A stretch of DNA of 64,000 bases, taken from positions 124,001 to 188,000 of the forward strand of contig NZ_BOOF01000018.1 in assembly GCF_016863095.1 (NCBI RefSeq), in the 5' to 3' direction. Each line of letters opens with the position of its first letter. Position 1 is the stretch's first letter. Both the position numbers and the translations under genes were made by a program. The notes beneath the pieces are model-generated. The model ran no database searches and was not told the origin of the DNA. It was given only the letters and a program-made list of their open reading frames with translations. This DNA comes from Microbispora siamensis (GTDB taxonomy: Bacteria > Actinomycetota > Actinomycetes > Streptosporangiales > Streptosporangiaceae). Shown here piece after piece: positions 40,646 to 51,500 of this stretch.

Positions 40646-42143
40646 TGGTTCCTCCTGAAGGAGACGGCCGCCCGGCCGCGCCGGGCGAGAGAGGGGTGAG
40701 GGGAAGGTCGCTTCCGGGCTTCCATCGGGACAGGCGGCGGCCCGCCTCGGCGCCGTGGGCCAGGGCGGCGGCGGGGTCGGTCGTCCCCGCCGCGCCGCCC
40801 GCGACCGCCACGCCGCCCGGCAGGGAGTAGGGCCCGTCCGCCTCGTCGCGGGTCACGTCGAGCGTGACGTCGCCGTGGTAGAGCCGCTGCAGGAGCAGTT
40901 CCTCGGCCGGTCGCCGTCCCGCGGCCACCACCACCGTGTCGCAGGCGAGCCGCACGACCGAGCGACCCGCAAGCGGGGCGACCACCAGGCGGCGCACGCC
41001 ACGATGCCCGGTGGCCTCCCGTACGGCGTGGCCCGGCAGGTACGGCACCCGCGCGGCGGCGAGCGCCGCCGGAAACGCCCCGGCCGGGATCTCCCGTTCC
41101 GGCCGGGGGTCGACGACGGCCGCGAGCGTGACGCCGACGGCGTGGAGCTGCTCGGCGAGGCCGTAGCCGTACGGCTCGGCGGCCACCACGACGGCGCGTT
41201 CACCGGGGCGGACGCGATCGACGTTGATCAGACGCTGGACCGGACCGGCCATCATCACGCCGGGGATGTCGTTGCCGGGGAACGGCATCGGGACGTCGTA
41301 GTCGCCGGTCGCGACCAGCAACCGGTCGGGGCGCAGCACCAGCAGGCCGTCCGGGGTGTCCACTGGCAGCGCCCCGCCCTCGTACCAGCCGAGCGCGGTC
41401 GACGCGGTGAGCACCGTGATCGAGGCGTGCTGACGCGCCCGGGCCGCGAGGTCGGCCACCAGCCGGAATCCGGGGACCTCCACGCCGTCGGGGCCGCGCA
41501 CGTCACGCGTCTCCGCCCGGAGCGCGCCGCCCGGCTCCTCGCCCTGGTCCACCAGGACCACCTCCAGCCCGCTCCCGGCGGCGGCCAGGGCGGCGGCCAG
41601 CCCGGCCACGCCCGCGCCGACGACGGCGAGCGGGGTCCGCCGCTCCCCCAGGCCGGGCCGCAGCGCTCGCGCGGCGACCTCGGCCGCCACCGTGCGCCCG
41701 CCGCCCGCGATCACGCCCATGAGGCGTTCCGCCAGATGGGCCAGCCGGGGTGAGCCGCGCAGCAGCCGGAACTGGAAACCCGCGGGGACGAGCGCGGAGA
41801 ACCGGTCGATCGCCCCGAGCAGATCCCAGTCGGCGCCGGGCCAGGCACGCTCCCGGCGCACCGACTCGCCCCCGCGCAGCGGAGTGGCGCATCCCGGCAC
41901 GCCGTAGTGACCGTCGATGGTGAGCTGGCAACCGGGGCACGAGGGGGTGCCGCAGGTCAGCCCGATGCCGCGGGGGCGGTGGTACTTGAAGCTGCGGGAG
42001 AGCACCCGCACTCCGGCGGCGTGCAGCGCCGTGGCGACCGGCTCGCCCTCGTACCCGTGCAGGGTGCGGCCCTCGAACGTGAACGCGACCCGCCTGGACC
42101 TGGCAGGCGACGCCGACGGATGGGTGGTGATGCGCAGGTTCAC
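40638..42143 (-). CDS. Amine/opine-type dehydrogenase alpha subunit (2Fe-2S and FAD/NAD(P) domains)
   Basis: The 501-residue protein starts at GTG 42143, overlapping the beta subunit stop by 4 nt. 'SFKYHRPRGIGLTCGTPSCPGCQLTIDG...VPGCATP' is the N-terminal sarcosine-oxidase-alpha-like domain with Cys spacing for one 2Fe-2S centre. A pyridine-nucleotide-disulfide-like domain follows: 'LAVVGAGVAGLAAALAAAGSGLEVVLVD' and, late, 'YSLPGGVAVAGGAAGTTDPAAALAHGAEAG'. It lacks the aminomethyltransferase half of true sarcosine oxidase, so it resembles the shorter alpha subunits of hydrogen cyanide synthase, opine oxidase and D-hydroxyproline dehydrogenase. It should assemble with the two genes upstream. 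Confidence 0.87.
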   Translation of the reverse strand: MNLRITTHPSASPARSRRVAFTFEGRTLHGYEGEPVATALHAAGVRVLSRSFKYHRPRGIGLTCGTPSCPGCQLTIDGHYGVPGCATPLRGGESVRRERAWPGADWDLLGAIDRFSALVPAGFQFRLLRGSPRLAHLAERLMGVIAGGGRTVAAEVAARALRPGLGERRTPLAVVGAGVAGLAAALAAAGSGLEVVLVDQGEEPGGALRAETRDVRGPDGVEVPGFRLVADLAARARQHASITVLTASTALGWYEGGALPVDTPDGLLVLRPDRLLVATGDYDVPMPFPGNDIPGVMMAGPVQRLINVDRVRPGERAVVVAAEPYGYGLAEQLHAVGVTLAAVVDPRPEREIPAGAFPAALAAARVPYLPGHAVREATGHRGVRRLVVAPLAGRSVVRLACDTVVVAAGRRPAEELLLQRLYHGDVTLDVTRDEADGPYSLPGGVAVAGGAAGTTDPAAALAHGAEAGRRLSRWKPGSDLPLTPLSPGAAGRPSPSGGTSD

Positions 42144-43336
42144 GCCGCGTTCCCCTCCTCCGCGGCCACCACGAGGGCGCCCTCCTGGATGAGCCGTCCT
42201 TCGTGCAGGCGGGTGACCGAGAAGGGCCGGAGCAGCTCCGGCATGACGCCCTCGTGGATCCCCCGGGCGAGCAGCGCGCCGGTCGCGGGGGCGCCCATGA
42301 AGCCGTAGACCCAGCCGCAGGTCAGGTAGAACCCGCCGACCTCGGGCGCCGGGCCGATCACCGGGGACAGGTCGTCCGCCTGGTCGACCAAGCCCGCCCA
42401 GTGGCGGAGCAACCGCACCCCGGCCAGCCGGGGCAGCAGCCGGACGAACTTCGCGGCCATGTCGGCGAGCAGCGTGTAGGTGCCGTTGAGGCTGTCGCTG
42501 ACGTCGGGGTACGGCAACTCGGTTCCGCCCACGAACTCGCCTCTGGCCGTCTGGTGGCAGTAGCCGAGCAGTTCCAGGCTGGCGAGCGCGGGACGCAGGA
42601 ACGGCGCGACCGACTCGGTGACGATCATCTCCAGGCGGCAGGTGCGGGTCGGCAGCCGCACCCCGGCCATCTCGGCGATCGCCCTGGCCGCGCCGCCCGC
42701 CGCGTTCACCACGACCGGCGTCGAGACGTCCCCGCGGTCGGTGCGGACGCCGCGTACGGCCCCGCCGGCGACCTCGACGCCGGTCACGGTGACACCCGTG
42801 TGGATCTCCACGCCGAGACGCGCGGCGGCCCGGGCGTACCCCCATACGACGGCGTCATGGTGGGCGAACCCGGCGTGGTCCTGGTAGACGCCGCCGAGCG
42901 CGAGATCGGGGTTGACCTCGGGCACGATCCGGCGCGCCTCCTCGGCCGTGACGAACTGGGAGCGCACGCCCAGCGCGGCCTGACGTACGGCGTCGGCCCG
43001 GCACCGCTCGACCTGCTCGGGCGTGGAGGCCAGCACCAGGTAGCCGCTGCCGGAGAACAGCACGTTGAAGTCCAGTTCGGCGGAGAGCGTGCGCCAGCGG
43101 CGCAGCGACTCGTCGAACAGGCCCGTCCACTCGCGGGAGCCGAACGCGGAGCGGATCATCTCGCCGTTGCGGCCGCTGCCGCCGCCTCCGGGATAGCTCC
43201 GGTCCAGCACCGCCACGTCCCGGACGCCGAGCTTGGCCAGCTCGTACGCCAGCGCGAGGCCCTGCACGCCCGCGCCGACGATCACGACGTCGTACGCGCG
43301 GCGGAGCGGGGAGCGGCAGGCTCCGGGGATCGCCAT
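42140..43336 (-). CDS. Amine dehydrogenase beta subunit (DAO-family, SoxB-like)
   Basis: A 398-residue flavoprotein with 'VVIVGAGVQGLALAYELAKLGVRDVAVLDRSYPGGGGSGRNGEMIRSAF', the FAD motif and the GGGxSGRN segment of SoxB-like subunits. 'GVYQDHAGFAHHDAVVWGYARAA' and the C-terminal 'GGFYLTCGWVYGFMGAPATGALLA' match the catalytic beta subunits of heteromeric sarcosine oxidase and D-hydroxyproline dehydrogenase. It would oxidise a secondary or D-configured amino acid at the C-N bond and hand electrons to the alpha and gamma subunits. It starts 2 nt after the gamma gene. Confidence 0.88.
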   Translation of the reverse strand: MAIPGACRSPLRRAYDVVIVGAGVQGLALAYELAKLGVRDVAVLDRSYPGGGGSGRNGEMIRSAFGSREWTGLFDESLRRWRTLSAELDFNVLFSGSGYLVLASTPEQVERCRADAVRQAALGVRSQFVTAEEARRIVPEVNPDLALGGVYQDHAGFAHHDAVVWGYARAAARLGVEIHTGVTVTGVEVAGGAVRGVRTDRGDVSTPVVVNAAGGAARAIAEMAGVRLPTRTCRLEMIVTESVAPFLRPALASLELLGYCHQTARGEFVGGTELPYPDVSDSLNGTYTLLADMAAKFVRLLPRLAGVRLLRHWAGLVDQADDLSPVIGPAPEVGGFYLTCGWVYGFMGAPATGALLARGIHEGVMPELLRPFSVTRLHEGRLIQEGALVVAAEEGNAA

Positions 43337-43338
43337 GG

Positions 43339-43665
43339 TCAGGCACCCCCCGTCGTACCGTTCACGGGGCTCGTCTCAGAGCTCGTCTCGGCGGACGGCC
43401 CGGCGGCGCCGGCGAGCACGCCGAGAGGGACGGGACGCAGCGGTGGCCGGGCCGTGGGGCGCCGGTCGACCCGTCCCTCGTCGCCGCCCGCCAGCTCCCG
43501 CAGCAGTTCCATGACCGGGCCCGCGCAGTGCTTGCCCTGGCAGGGGCCCATGAAGACGGCCGTCGCCCGCTTCAGCGTCTCGGGGTGGGTGTAGCCCGCC
43601 GCGTACATCGCCCGGATGTCCTCGACGGTCACGTCATGGCACGGACAGATGATCGTCTTGCCCAC
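43339..43665 (-). CDS. BFD-like 2Fe-2S protein, gamma subunit of the dehydrogenase
   Basis: A 108-residue protein with the BFD-type cluster motif 'ICPCHDVTVEDIRAMYAAG' and 'FMGPCQGKHC', giving four Cys for one 2Fe-2S centre within residues 7-50. The last 45 residues are a disordered Pro/Ser-rich tail. It opens the operon that runs down to 32397. A strong promoter lies 74 nt upstream. Confidence 0.9.
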   Translation of the reverse strand: MGKTIICPCHDVTVEDIRAMYAAGYTHPETLKRATAVFMGPCQGKHCAGPVMELLRELAGGDEGRVDRRPTARPPLRPVPLGVLAGAAGPSAETSSETSPVNGTTGGA

Positions 43666-43738
43666 CGCCCCCTCCAGTCCATGGCTCCGCGGAGCGCTCC
43701 GACCTGCGTCAGCGCTCCGGCTCCGTTAGTACCGCATT

Positions 43739-43768
43739 ATTAGAGGAGTGGCTTCATGCCCTTGTCAA
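43739..43768 (-). promoter_or_regulatory. Sigma70-like promoter of the amine operon
   Basis: On the - strand TTGACA (43768-43763) and TCTAAT (43744-43739) are 18 nt apart, an unusually good match for this genome. The predicted transcript would begin near 43732 and enter the 2Fe-2S gene at 43665. The divergent TetR gene starts 92 nt away on the other side. GCGCTCCG occurs three times in 43690-43825 and may mark regulator sites. Confidence 0.65.
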
Positions 43769-43859
43769 TAGGGCTTTTCGGGTTCCTTTTACGCGTCGAC
43801 GATCGCTATAGTGCGCTCCGGAGGCGACAGGCACAGGACGGGCCGAGAAAGGGCAACGG

Positions 43860-44495
43860 GTGGACGCCGCACTGGAGGTACGGACCGACGGTCAGCGAGG
43901 GCGCATCCTCGCCTCGGTCATCGAGCTGGTCGCCGAGATGGGCTACGAGCGGGTCCGGCTGCGGGACGTCGCCAAGCACGCCGGGGTGTCGATCGGCACG
44001 CTGCAGCACTACTACGAGACCCGCGACGGACTGATGCTGGCCGCCTTCGCGCACCACACCGGGAAGATCATTCAGGGACTGGAGGAGATCGCGGCCCGCC
44101 ATCGCGACCCCTGGGACCGCATCCGCAGCCTGGTGGAGTACATCACCCACCCGCGCGGCTTCCGGAACCGCTGCCTCGCGTTCATGGAATACGCCGCCGC
44201 GTCCGCGCGGGACAAGGAGCTCAGACGCCTCTTCGGGCTCCAGTACGACGGCTGGCGGGCCCCCATGCACGCCGCGATCGAGGAGGGCCTGGCCAACGGG
44301 GTCTTCCGGGTCCACTCGACGGTGGAGGAGACCGTCGATCTGATCCTCACCCAGATCGACGGCTTCGAAATCGCCGTGGCCACACAGGTTTCCGGCATGA
44401 CCAGAGCCCGGATGCACGACTCGCTGCTCCGCGGCATCTCGGTGCAACTCGGCCTGCCTCCGTGGACGCCCGCCCAGGTGGCCGCGGGCACCTGA
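43860..44495 (+). CDS. TetR-family (BetI-like) regulator of the amine operon
   Basis: A 211-residue protein starting at GTG 43860 with AAAGG upstream. The helix-turn-helix is 'ILASVIELVAEMGYERVRLRDVAKHAGVSIGTLQHYYETRDGLMLAAF' and the C-terminal domain is of the BetI kind ('WDRIRSLVEYITHPRGFRNRCLAFMEYAAASARDKELRRLF'). A TATAGT at 43807-43812 may be its own -10 box. Divergent placement over the operon promoter suggests it represses amine uptake and oxidation until an amine or its aldehyde binds. Confidence 0.9.
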   Translation: MDAALEVRTDGQRGRILASVIELVAEMGYERVRLRDVAKHAGVSIGTLQHYYETRDGLMLAAFAHHTGKIIQGLEEIAARHRDPWDRIRSLVEYITHPRGFRNRCLAFMEYAAASARDKELRRLFGLQYDGWRAPMHAAIEEGLANGVFRVHSTVEETVDLILTQIDGFEIAVATQVSGMTRARMHDSLLRGISVQLGLPPWTPAQVAAGT

Positions 44496-44531
44496 CGGCC
44501 GGCGTTCGCGTCAGACCGGTCCGCCGGCCGT
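44495..44531 (+). terminator. Hairpin terminator after the TetR gene
   Basis: ACGGCCGGCG and CGCCGGCCGT form a perfect 10-bp stem with a 17-nt loop, starting at the TetR stop and followed by TTTCC. A second palindrome, GTCCGCCGGCGGAC (44567-44580), lies between it and the convergent ammonia-lyase gene. Confidence 0.7.
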
Positions 44532-44621
44532 TTCCACCCGAGGCCTGCCCACGCGCCTCCGCGATCGTCCGCCGGCGGACGGTGTCCCTCTCGGGTTCAC
44601 CGGCCGCCGGCGGACGCCCCC

Positions 44622-45581
44622 TCACGGGCCTCCGACGAGCACGCGCTCCTCCACCTCGCCTACGTCGGGGTGGACGGCCACGTTTCCGCCGGAGAGGACG
44701 GCCACCACGGGCCCGGGCGGCAGCGCCGCCCGATGGGTGAGGTAGGCGGCGGTGGCGGCGGCGCCGCTGGGCTCGACGTGCTCACCCAGCTCCTGCCGCA
44801 GGAGGCGGGCGGCCGCCATGATGGCGTCCTCGCTCACCGTCACCATGTCGTCCACGTAGCGGTGGATGTGCTCCCATGCCAGGGCGCCCAGGACCGGAGC
44901 ACGCAGGCCGTCCGCGCAGGTGCGGTAGGTCTGCCGCACCGGCCACGCCGTACGCCGGCCCGAGCGGAAGCTGGCCGCGCCGTCGGCGGCCAGCTCGGGC
45001 TCGACGCCGATCACGCGGATCGCCGGATAGGCGGCCTTGGCCGCGACGGCGACCCCGGCCAGCAGGCCGCCGTTGCAGACCGGCACCAGGATCGTGCCGG
45101 CGCTGGGCACGTCGGCGGCGATCTCGGCGCCGACGCTGCCGTGCCCGGCGATGACGTCGAAGTCGTCGGAGCGGACCACGGTAGCCCCGAGCCGGTCGGC
45201 CAGGGCCAGGCAGGTGACCTCCCGCAGAGCGGGCGGTGCGATCACCACCTCCGCGCCCAGCCCGCGCGCCGCGTTCACCTTCAGAGCCGGCGCGGTGTCC
45301 GGCAGCACCACCGTCGCCCGCAGGCCGTGCTCGGCGGCGGCGTACGCGATGGCCTGGGCGTGGTTGCCGGAGGACTGGGCGATGACGTGCCGCACGCCGC
45401 GCTCGGCCAGCCGGCCGACGGCGTTGGCCGCGCCGCGCACCTTGAAGGAGCGGGTGGGCTGCCGGTTCTCCGGCTTGACCCAGAGTCGTTCGCCGGGCAG
45501 GCGCAGCAGCGGGGTGCGCCGGACGAACGGCGCGATCCTGGCCGCGGCCGCGGTCACGTCGGCTGCCGTCACCAGGATCAT
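44622..45581 (-). CDS. PLP-dependent threonine/serine dehydratase or racemase-like enzyme, last gene of the NRPS operon
   Basis: A 319-residue fold-type II PLP enzyme. The Schiff-base Lys is in 'QPTRSFKVRGAANAV'. 'SSGNHAQAIAYAA' binds the substrate carboxylate, and 'VPVCNGGLLAGVAVAAK' is the Gly-rich phosphate loop (usually GGGGL; here NGGLL). No ACT domain is present, so it is catabolic or racemase-like. Threonine dehydratases and serine racemases share this layout and cannot be told apart here. Its ATG overlaps the NRPS stop (ATGA), implying it makes or modifies a precursor for the peptide, for example 2-oxobutyrate, a D-amino acid or a dehydro-residue. That link is inferred. Confidence 0.85.
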   Translation of the reverse strand: MILVTAADVTAAAARIAPFVRRTPLLRLPGERLWVKPENRQPTRSFKVRGAANAVGRLAERGVRHVIAQSSGNHAQAIAYAAAEHGLRATVVLPDTAPALKVNAARGLGAEVVIAPPALREVTCLALADRLGATVVRSDDFDVIAGHGSVGAEIAADVPSAGTILVPVCNGGLLAGVAVAAKAAYPAIRVIGVEPELAADGAASFRSGRRTAWPVRQTYRTCADGLRAPVLGALAWEHIHRYVDDMVTVSEDAIMAAARLLRQELGEHVEPSGAAATAAYLTHRAALPPGPVVAVLSGGNVAVHPDVGEVEERVLVGGP

Positions 45582-48500
45582 GCCACCTCCTCACCCTCGG
45601 CCCGCAGCGGCACTCGCCCCTCGGCACGCTCGCTTACCGCGTTCAGCAGCTCCGCCTGGACGGCGTCCAGGTCGGCCGCGGCCTCGGGCGGCGGCGCGGC
45701 GTCGGGGACACGGTCCTCCAGGTGACGCAGCGGCCGGTAACGCAGCCCCAGCAGGCCCCAGACGGCCAGGAACACGCCGCTGGCCAGCAGCACCAGCGCG
45801 GCGCCCCGGCCCGGGCCGGACGCGTACGGCTGGGCCCAGTCGGCCAGCGGGCCCGCGGACAGGAAGCCCAGCGGCTGCATGGCCGTGGCCAGCATGACGT
45901 TGACGGCCAGGACGCGGCCCTGCAGCTCCGGGCCCACCTTCACCTGGATGATGGACAGCCAGTGCGCGTTGCCGATGCTCATGCAGGCCAGCCGCAGGAA
46001 CAGCCCGGCCGCGATCAGCCATACCGCCGGCCACACGCCCATCAGCACCACGCCGATGCCGGACCCGACCACGAAGGCGATCATTCCGGTGGCCCGGCGC
46101 CGGGTCCCTCCCCATACCAGCACCACACCGGTGCCCACGGCCGCGCCGAGGCCGCCGAGCGCGGTCACCGTCCCCAGCTCGGCCGGGGAGCCGATGGCCA
46201 GCACGACCGGAGTGACCAGCACCCACATCAGCGCGGTGCAGAAGTTGACCACTGCGAAGTAGACCGCCATCACGAGCAGCGGCCGGCGCCGCAGGAGGAA
46301 CCGCCAGCCGCCGGTCAGCGCCGCGCGGAACGTCTCCTCCTGACGGTGGAACAGCCGGTCGGGGAACCGGACCACCAGCAGGGTGACCACCCCCACGGCG
46401 AACGTGGCGACGTCGAGTGCCACCACCGCGGACAGCCCGAACACGCCGATCAGCGCGCCGCCGGCGAGCGGCGCGACCACGTTGCCCACCCCGAAGCCCA
46501 GGTTGGCCAGGGCGTTGGCCTGGGTGAGGTACGGCTTGGGCACCAGTTGCGCGACCGCGGCGAGGTAGGCGGGTTGCTGGAAGGCCATGACCACCGAGGT
46601 GACGCCGACGATGAAGCACACGTTCCACATCGCCAGATTGCCGGTGATCAGCAGCAGGACCAGCGCCGCCATGGCGATCCCGGAGACGGCGTCGCAGGCC
46701 AGCATGATCCGGCGCCGGTCCACCCTGTCGGCCAGCGCGCCGCCCAGCGGGGTGAGCAGCACGGTCGGGATCTGGGACAGCATCACGATCAGCGCCAGGT
46801 CGATGATCCGGCCGCTGTTCTGGTAGGCCCAGACGCCGAGGGCGAAGGAGCTCAGCGCCGTGCCCACGGCCGACACCAGCTGCCCGCTCGCGACGGTGTA
46901 GAACGGGCGCAGGCCGGTCCGTACGGGCGTGCTCACGGGGTCGGGCAACCGCCCGGACGCCCAGCGCCCGACGCGCTCGGTGATCAGGGCGGCCAGCGGC
47001 TCGGCCTGGTGCCGCAGGAAGTAGTGGCCGGCGCGGGGCAGCACGGCGAACTCGGCCCTGGGGGCGAAGGCCGCCCACTCGGCGTACCGCTCCTCGTACA
47101 GCTCGGTGGCCCGGTCCCGCTCTCCGACGACGCACAGGACGGGGGCGCGCAGCAGCGGTCCCCCGCCGGCGAGTTCGCGGCCGAACCACTCCCGCGCCTG
47201 GTCGGCGTCGTGGCGCATCGCCCGCACCGCCGCCTGTTTGGCGGCCTCGTCCATGTCGTCGAGCAGCCCGCCGGTGGCCCGCAGCGCGTCGCGGAACAGC
47301 CGGTCGGAGACCAGGCGGTCGCCGCCGAACAGCCGCCGGACCAGGCCGGGCAGCCGCGCGCTCGGGAAGCTCGCGGCCGCGATCACGCCGAGGACGGGGA
47401 CCTCGTCCGCCTCCAGCCTGCGGGCCAGGGCCACCGCGGGCGCGGAGCCCACGCAGTGACCGTAGATCGCCACCGGTCCCGACGCGGTCGCCTTCACCTC
47501 CGCGGCCAGGGCCTCCACCAGCTCGTCCAGCGGCGCCGGCGGCTCCTCCGGCCGCGCCGGGTCGTGGCCGGGCAGTTCCACGGCGAGCACCTCCACGCGC
47601 TCGCCGAGGGCCCGGGCGAGCGGCTGGTACACCGCCGCCGACCCGCCGCCGTACGGCACGCAGACCAGGGTGAACTCGCTGGTGCGGCTGCCGCCCAGGC
47701 GGTGCAGCAGCCCGCCGCAGTCCTCTTGGCCCGGGGACGGGTGGTCCAGGAACGCGGCCAGCTCGGCGACCGTGGGCCGGGTGAACAGGTCGATGACCCG
47801 CAGGCCGCGGCCGATCTCCTTGACCGCGCGCACCGCCGCGAAGGAGTCCCCGCCGAGGGCGAAGAAGTCGTCGTCCGCCCCGACGCGCTCCACGTCGAGC
47901 ACCTTCGCCCATGCCCGGGCGACGAGCTCCTCGCCGGGCGTGGCGGGCGGCACGAACCCGGCGGCCTCCGCCCGCGGCGCAGGCAGGGCCGCCCGGTCGA
48001 TCTTGCCGTTCGGGTTCAGCGGAAGCCGGTCGAGCGTCACGAACTGCGCCGGGACCATGTAGTCGGGCAGCCGCTCGCGCAGCGCGGACCTGACCGCCGC
48101 GACCTCCACGGTGGACGGCGTCACCCAGGCGGCGAGCTGCCTCGCCTTCCCTTCCCCGACCGGCAGCACCACGGCGTCGGCGACCTGGGGCAGGGCGCGG
48201 AGCGCGGTGGTCACCTCTCCCAGCTCGACCCGGTAGCCGCGCACCTTGACCTGGTCGTCCACCCGGCCGCGGAACTCCACCTGCCCGTCGGCGGTGACCC
48301 GCAGCAGGTCGCCGCTGCGGTAGCAGCGTCCCTCCCCGGTCAGCGGGTCCGGCACGAACCGTTCGGCGGTGAGCTCGGGCCTGCCGATGTAGCCGCGGGT
48401 GACCCCAGGGCCGCCGACCACCAGTTCGCCGGGCACCCCGACCGGCACCGGTCGCATGCCGCCGTCGACCAGGTGCCCGTAGACCCCCGGCAGGGGCCGG

Positions 48501-51500
48501 CCCAACGGCACGATGCCGGTTCTGCGCTCGGTCGGGACCTCGTCGGTCTCGCAGACCATGCAGATCATCGTGGACTCGGTGTGCCCGTAGTGGCTCTGGA
48601 TGCGCAGTCCCGGGCGGGCGGCCCTGGCCCGTTCTACCAGGTCCCAGGGGCACGCCTCGCCCGCGAGGATGAGCAGCCTGCGCGGCAGCACGGCGGCCAG
48701 GTCGCCGCCGGAGGCCAGCAGTTCCAGGTGGCTGGGCACGCACTTGACCACGTCGATCCGGTGCCTGCCGAGGTAGTGGGCGAACGCGCCGGGGTCCATG
48801 GCGGTCTCCCTCGGCACCAGGTGCACCGTCCCGCCCGTGGTCAGGGCGCCGAACACGCAGGTGAGGCCGAAGTCCGCGGCGGGTGTGGAGACCACCGCGT
48901 ACGACGCGCCGGGCGCGCCGATGCGGGGCAGCATGCCGCTCAGATATCCGGCCACGCTGCGGTGCTCGGCGGCCACCGCCTTGGGCGTGCCGGTGGAGCC
49001 CGAGGTGAAGATGACGTGGTGCAGATGCTCGGGCCGCACGTCGACCTCCGGCCGGTCCGACGGCAGGTCGGGCAGCCGGTCGAGCAGGAGAACCCGACGG
49101 CCGTCACCGGCCAGCGGGGCGAACTCCTCGGTGGTGACGACCGCCCGCGCGCCCGCGGCGTCGAGCATGGTCGCGACCCTGGCGGCGGGATAGGCCGGGT
49201 CCAGGGGAAGGTAGCCGCCGCCCGACTTCTGAATGCCGAACAGGGCGCAGGCCAGGTCGCTTCCCGGCTCGAGCAGGACGCCGACCGGCTCGTCGGCGTG
49301 CACCCCCGCGGCGAGCAGCCAGTGGGCGATCCGGTTGGCGGCCGTCTCCAGTTCGGCGTAGGTCAGGCCGCGGTCCGCGCCGACCACGGCGAGCGCGTCG
49401 GGAGTGGCGTCCACCCAGCGCTCGATCAGCCGGTGCACGGGTTGGTCACGCACCGGTTGATCAACCGCCGGGACGTCCTCCGCCGACGGCAGCGGCTCCC
49501 CGGCCAGGATCGGGCCCGTCACCGGCTCGAGCGGCACCGCGCCCACGGGGGCGTCCGGGTCGGCGAGCATGCCGTCCAGCAGGGCGAGGTACCACCGGGT
49601 GAACCGCGCCGCGGTGGCCGCGTCGAACAGGTCGGTGCGGTAGCCGAGCCCGCCGCGCAGCCGCACGCCCGGCCCGTGGTCGACCACATGCCAGTTCAGG
49701 TCGAACTTCGTCGTCCGTTCCTCCAGGTCGATCTCCGTCGCGTCCAGGCCGGGCAGCCGCGCGCCGCCGGCTCCGGGGATGTAGTTGAGCATCACCTGGA
49801 ACAGCGGAGTGGCGGCCAGGTTCCGCTCCGGCCGCAGCAGCTCCACCACGCGGTCGAACGGCGCGCCGGCGTGGGCCAGGGCGCCGAGCGTCGCCTCCCT
49901 GACCCGGGCCAGCAGTTCGTGGCCCGTCGGGTCGCCGCCGGTGTCGGTCCGCACCACGACCGTGTTGAGGAAGCAGCCCACCACTCTTTCGGTGTCGGGG
50001 TGGTCGCGGCCGGAGACCGGCACGCCCACCGCGATGTCGGTGCCGGCCGAGAGCCGGGACAGCAGGGCCTGCAGACCGGCGAGCAGGACGACGAACGGCG
50101 TCGCCCGATAGGCGGTGGCCACCGCCCTGACCCGCTCGCTCAGCTCCGCCGAGAGCTCCAGCTCCACCGAGGCGCCGCCGGGATCGGCGACCGCCGGGCG
50201 CGGCCTGTCCGTGGGCAGGTCGAGCACCGGCGGCAGGCCGTGCAGCCGCTCGGCCCACCAGTCCAGGTCGGCCGGCTCGGGCAGCGGGGCCACCTCGGCG
50301 TACTGCGCCGGGGGCGGCTCCGGCCGCGGGCCCGCGCCGAGCCTGGCGGCGTACAGCGCGGACAGCTCGGACAACAGCAGTCCGCGGGTCCAGGCGTCGG
50401 TGGCGATGTGGTGGAAGGTGAGGGAGAGCACGTGCTCCCGCTCCCCCGCCCTGAGCAGGACCGCCCGCATCGGCGGCTCGCGGTCCAGTCTGAACGGGGT
50501 GGCCAGGTGCGCGGCCACCGCGGCCTCGACCTCGGACGCCTCGACGTCGGCCGTGGAGACCGGCACCTCCGCGACCGGCCGCACCACCAGGACCGGCTCG
50601 GCGCCGGAGTCGTCGATGACGCTGCGCAGCACCTGGTGCCGCTCGGCGAGGTCGCGTACCGCGCCCAGCAGCGCCTCCGCGTCGAGCTCTCCGCGCAGCC
50701 GCAGCGCCAGCGGCACGTTGTACGCGGTCGAGCCGGGCTCCAGTTGCGCCAGGAACCACAGCCGGGCCTGCACCCCCGACAGCGGCGCCGGGCCGGTCAC
50801 CCTGCGCCGCCGCGTCCCGGTCTCCCCGGTCGTACGGGGGAGGTGGGCGGCCAGGTCGGCGAGCACCGGATGCTCGAACAGCAGCCGTACCGGGACCGGC
50901 ACGCCGAGCCGTTCGCGCAGCCGGCCGGCGGCGCGGGTGGCGGCGAAGGAATGCCCGCCGAGGGCGAAGAAGTCGTCGTCCACCCACACTTGCGGCAGGT
51001 CCAGGACCTCCGCCCAGATCTCCGCGAGCAGGCGCTCCTGCGGCGTGCCCGGCGGCACGCGCACCGCGGGCGCGGCCTCGGGCACCGGCAGGGCCGCGCG
51101 GTCGACCTTGCCGTTCGGGGTGAGCGGCAGCGCGTCGAGCACGCCGATCGCCGCCGGCACCATGTAGTCGGGCAGCCGTTCCCGCAGCGCGGCACGCACC
51201 TGCGCCGCGTCGACGGTGGCGGGCGTCACCCAGGCGGCCAGGCGCCGCTGCGCCCCCGTGCCGACGGGCTGCACGAAGGCCTCGGCCACCTGCGGAAGCG
51301 CCCGGATCGCGGCGGTGACCTCGCCGAGCTCCACCCGGAACCCGCGCACCTTCACCTGGTCGTCGACCCGGCCCAGGAACTCCACCAGCCCGGCCGGGTT
51401 CACCCGCACCCGGTCTCCGGTGCGATACCAGCCGTCCGCGAACCGCTGCGCGGTCAGGTCGGGCCGGCCCAGGTAGCCGCGGGCCACGCTCGGCCCGCCG

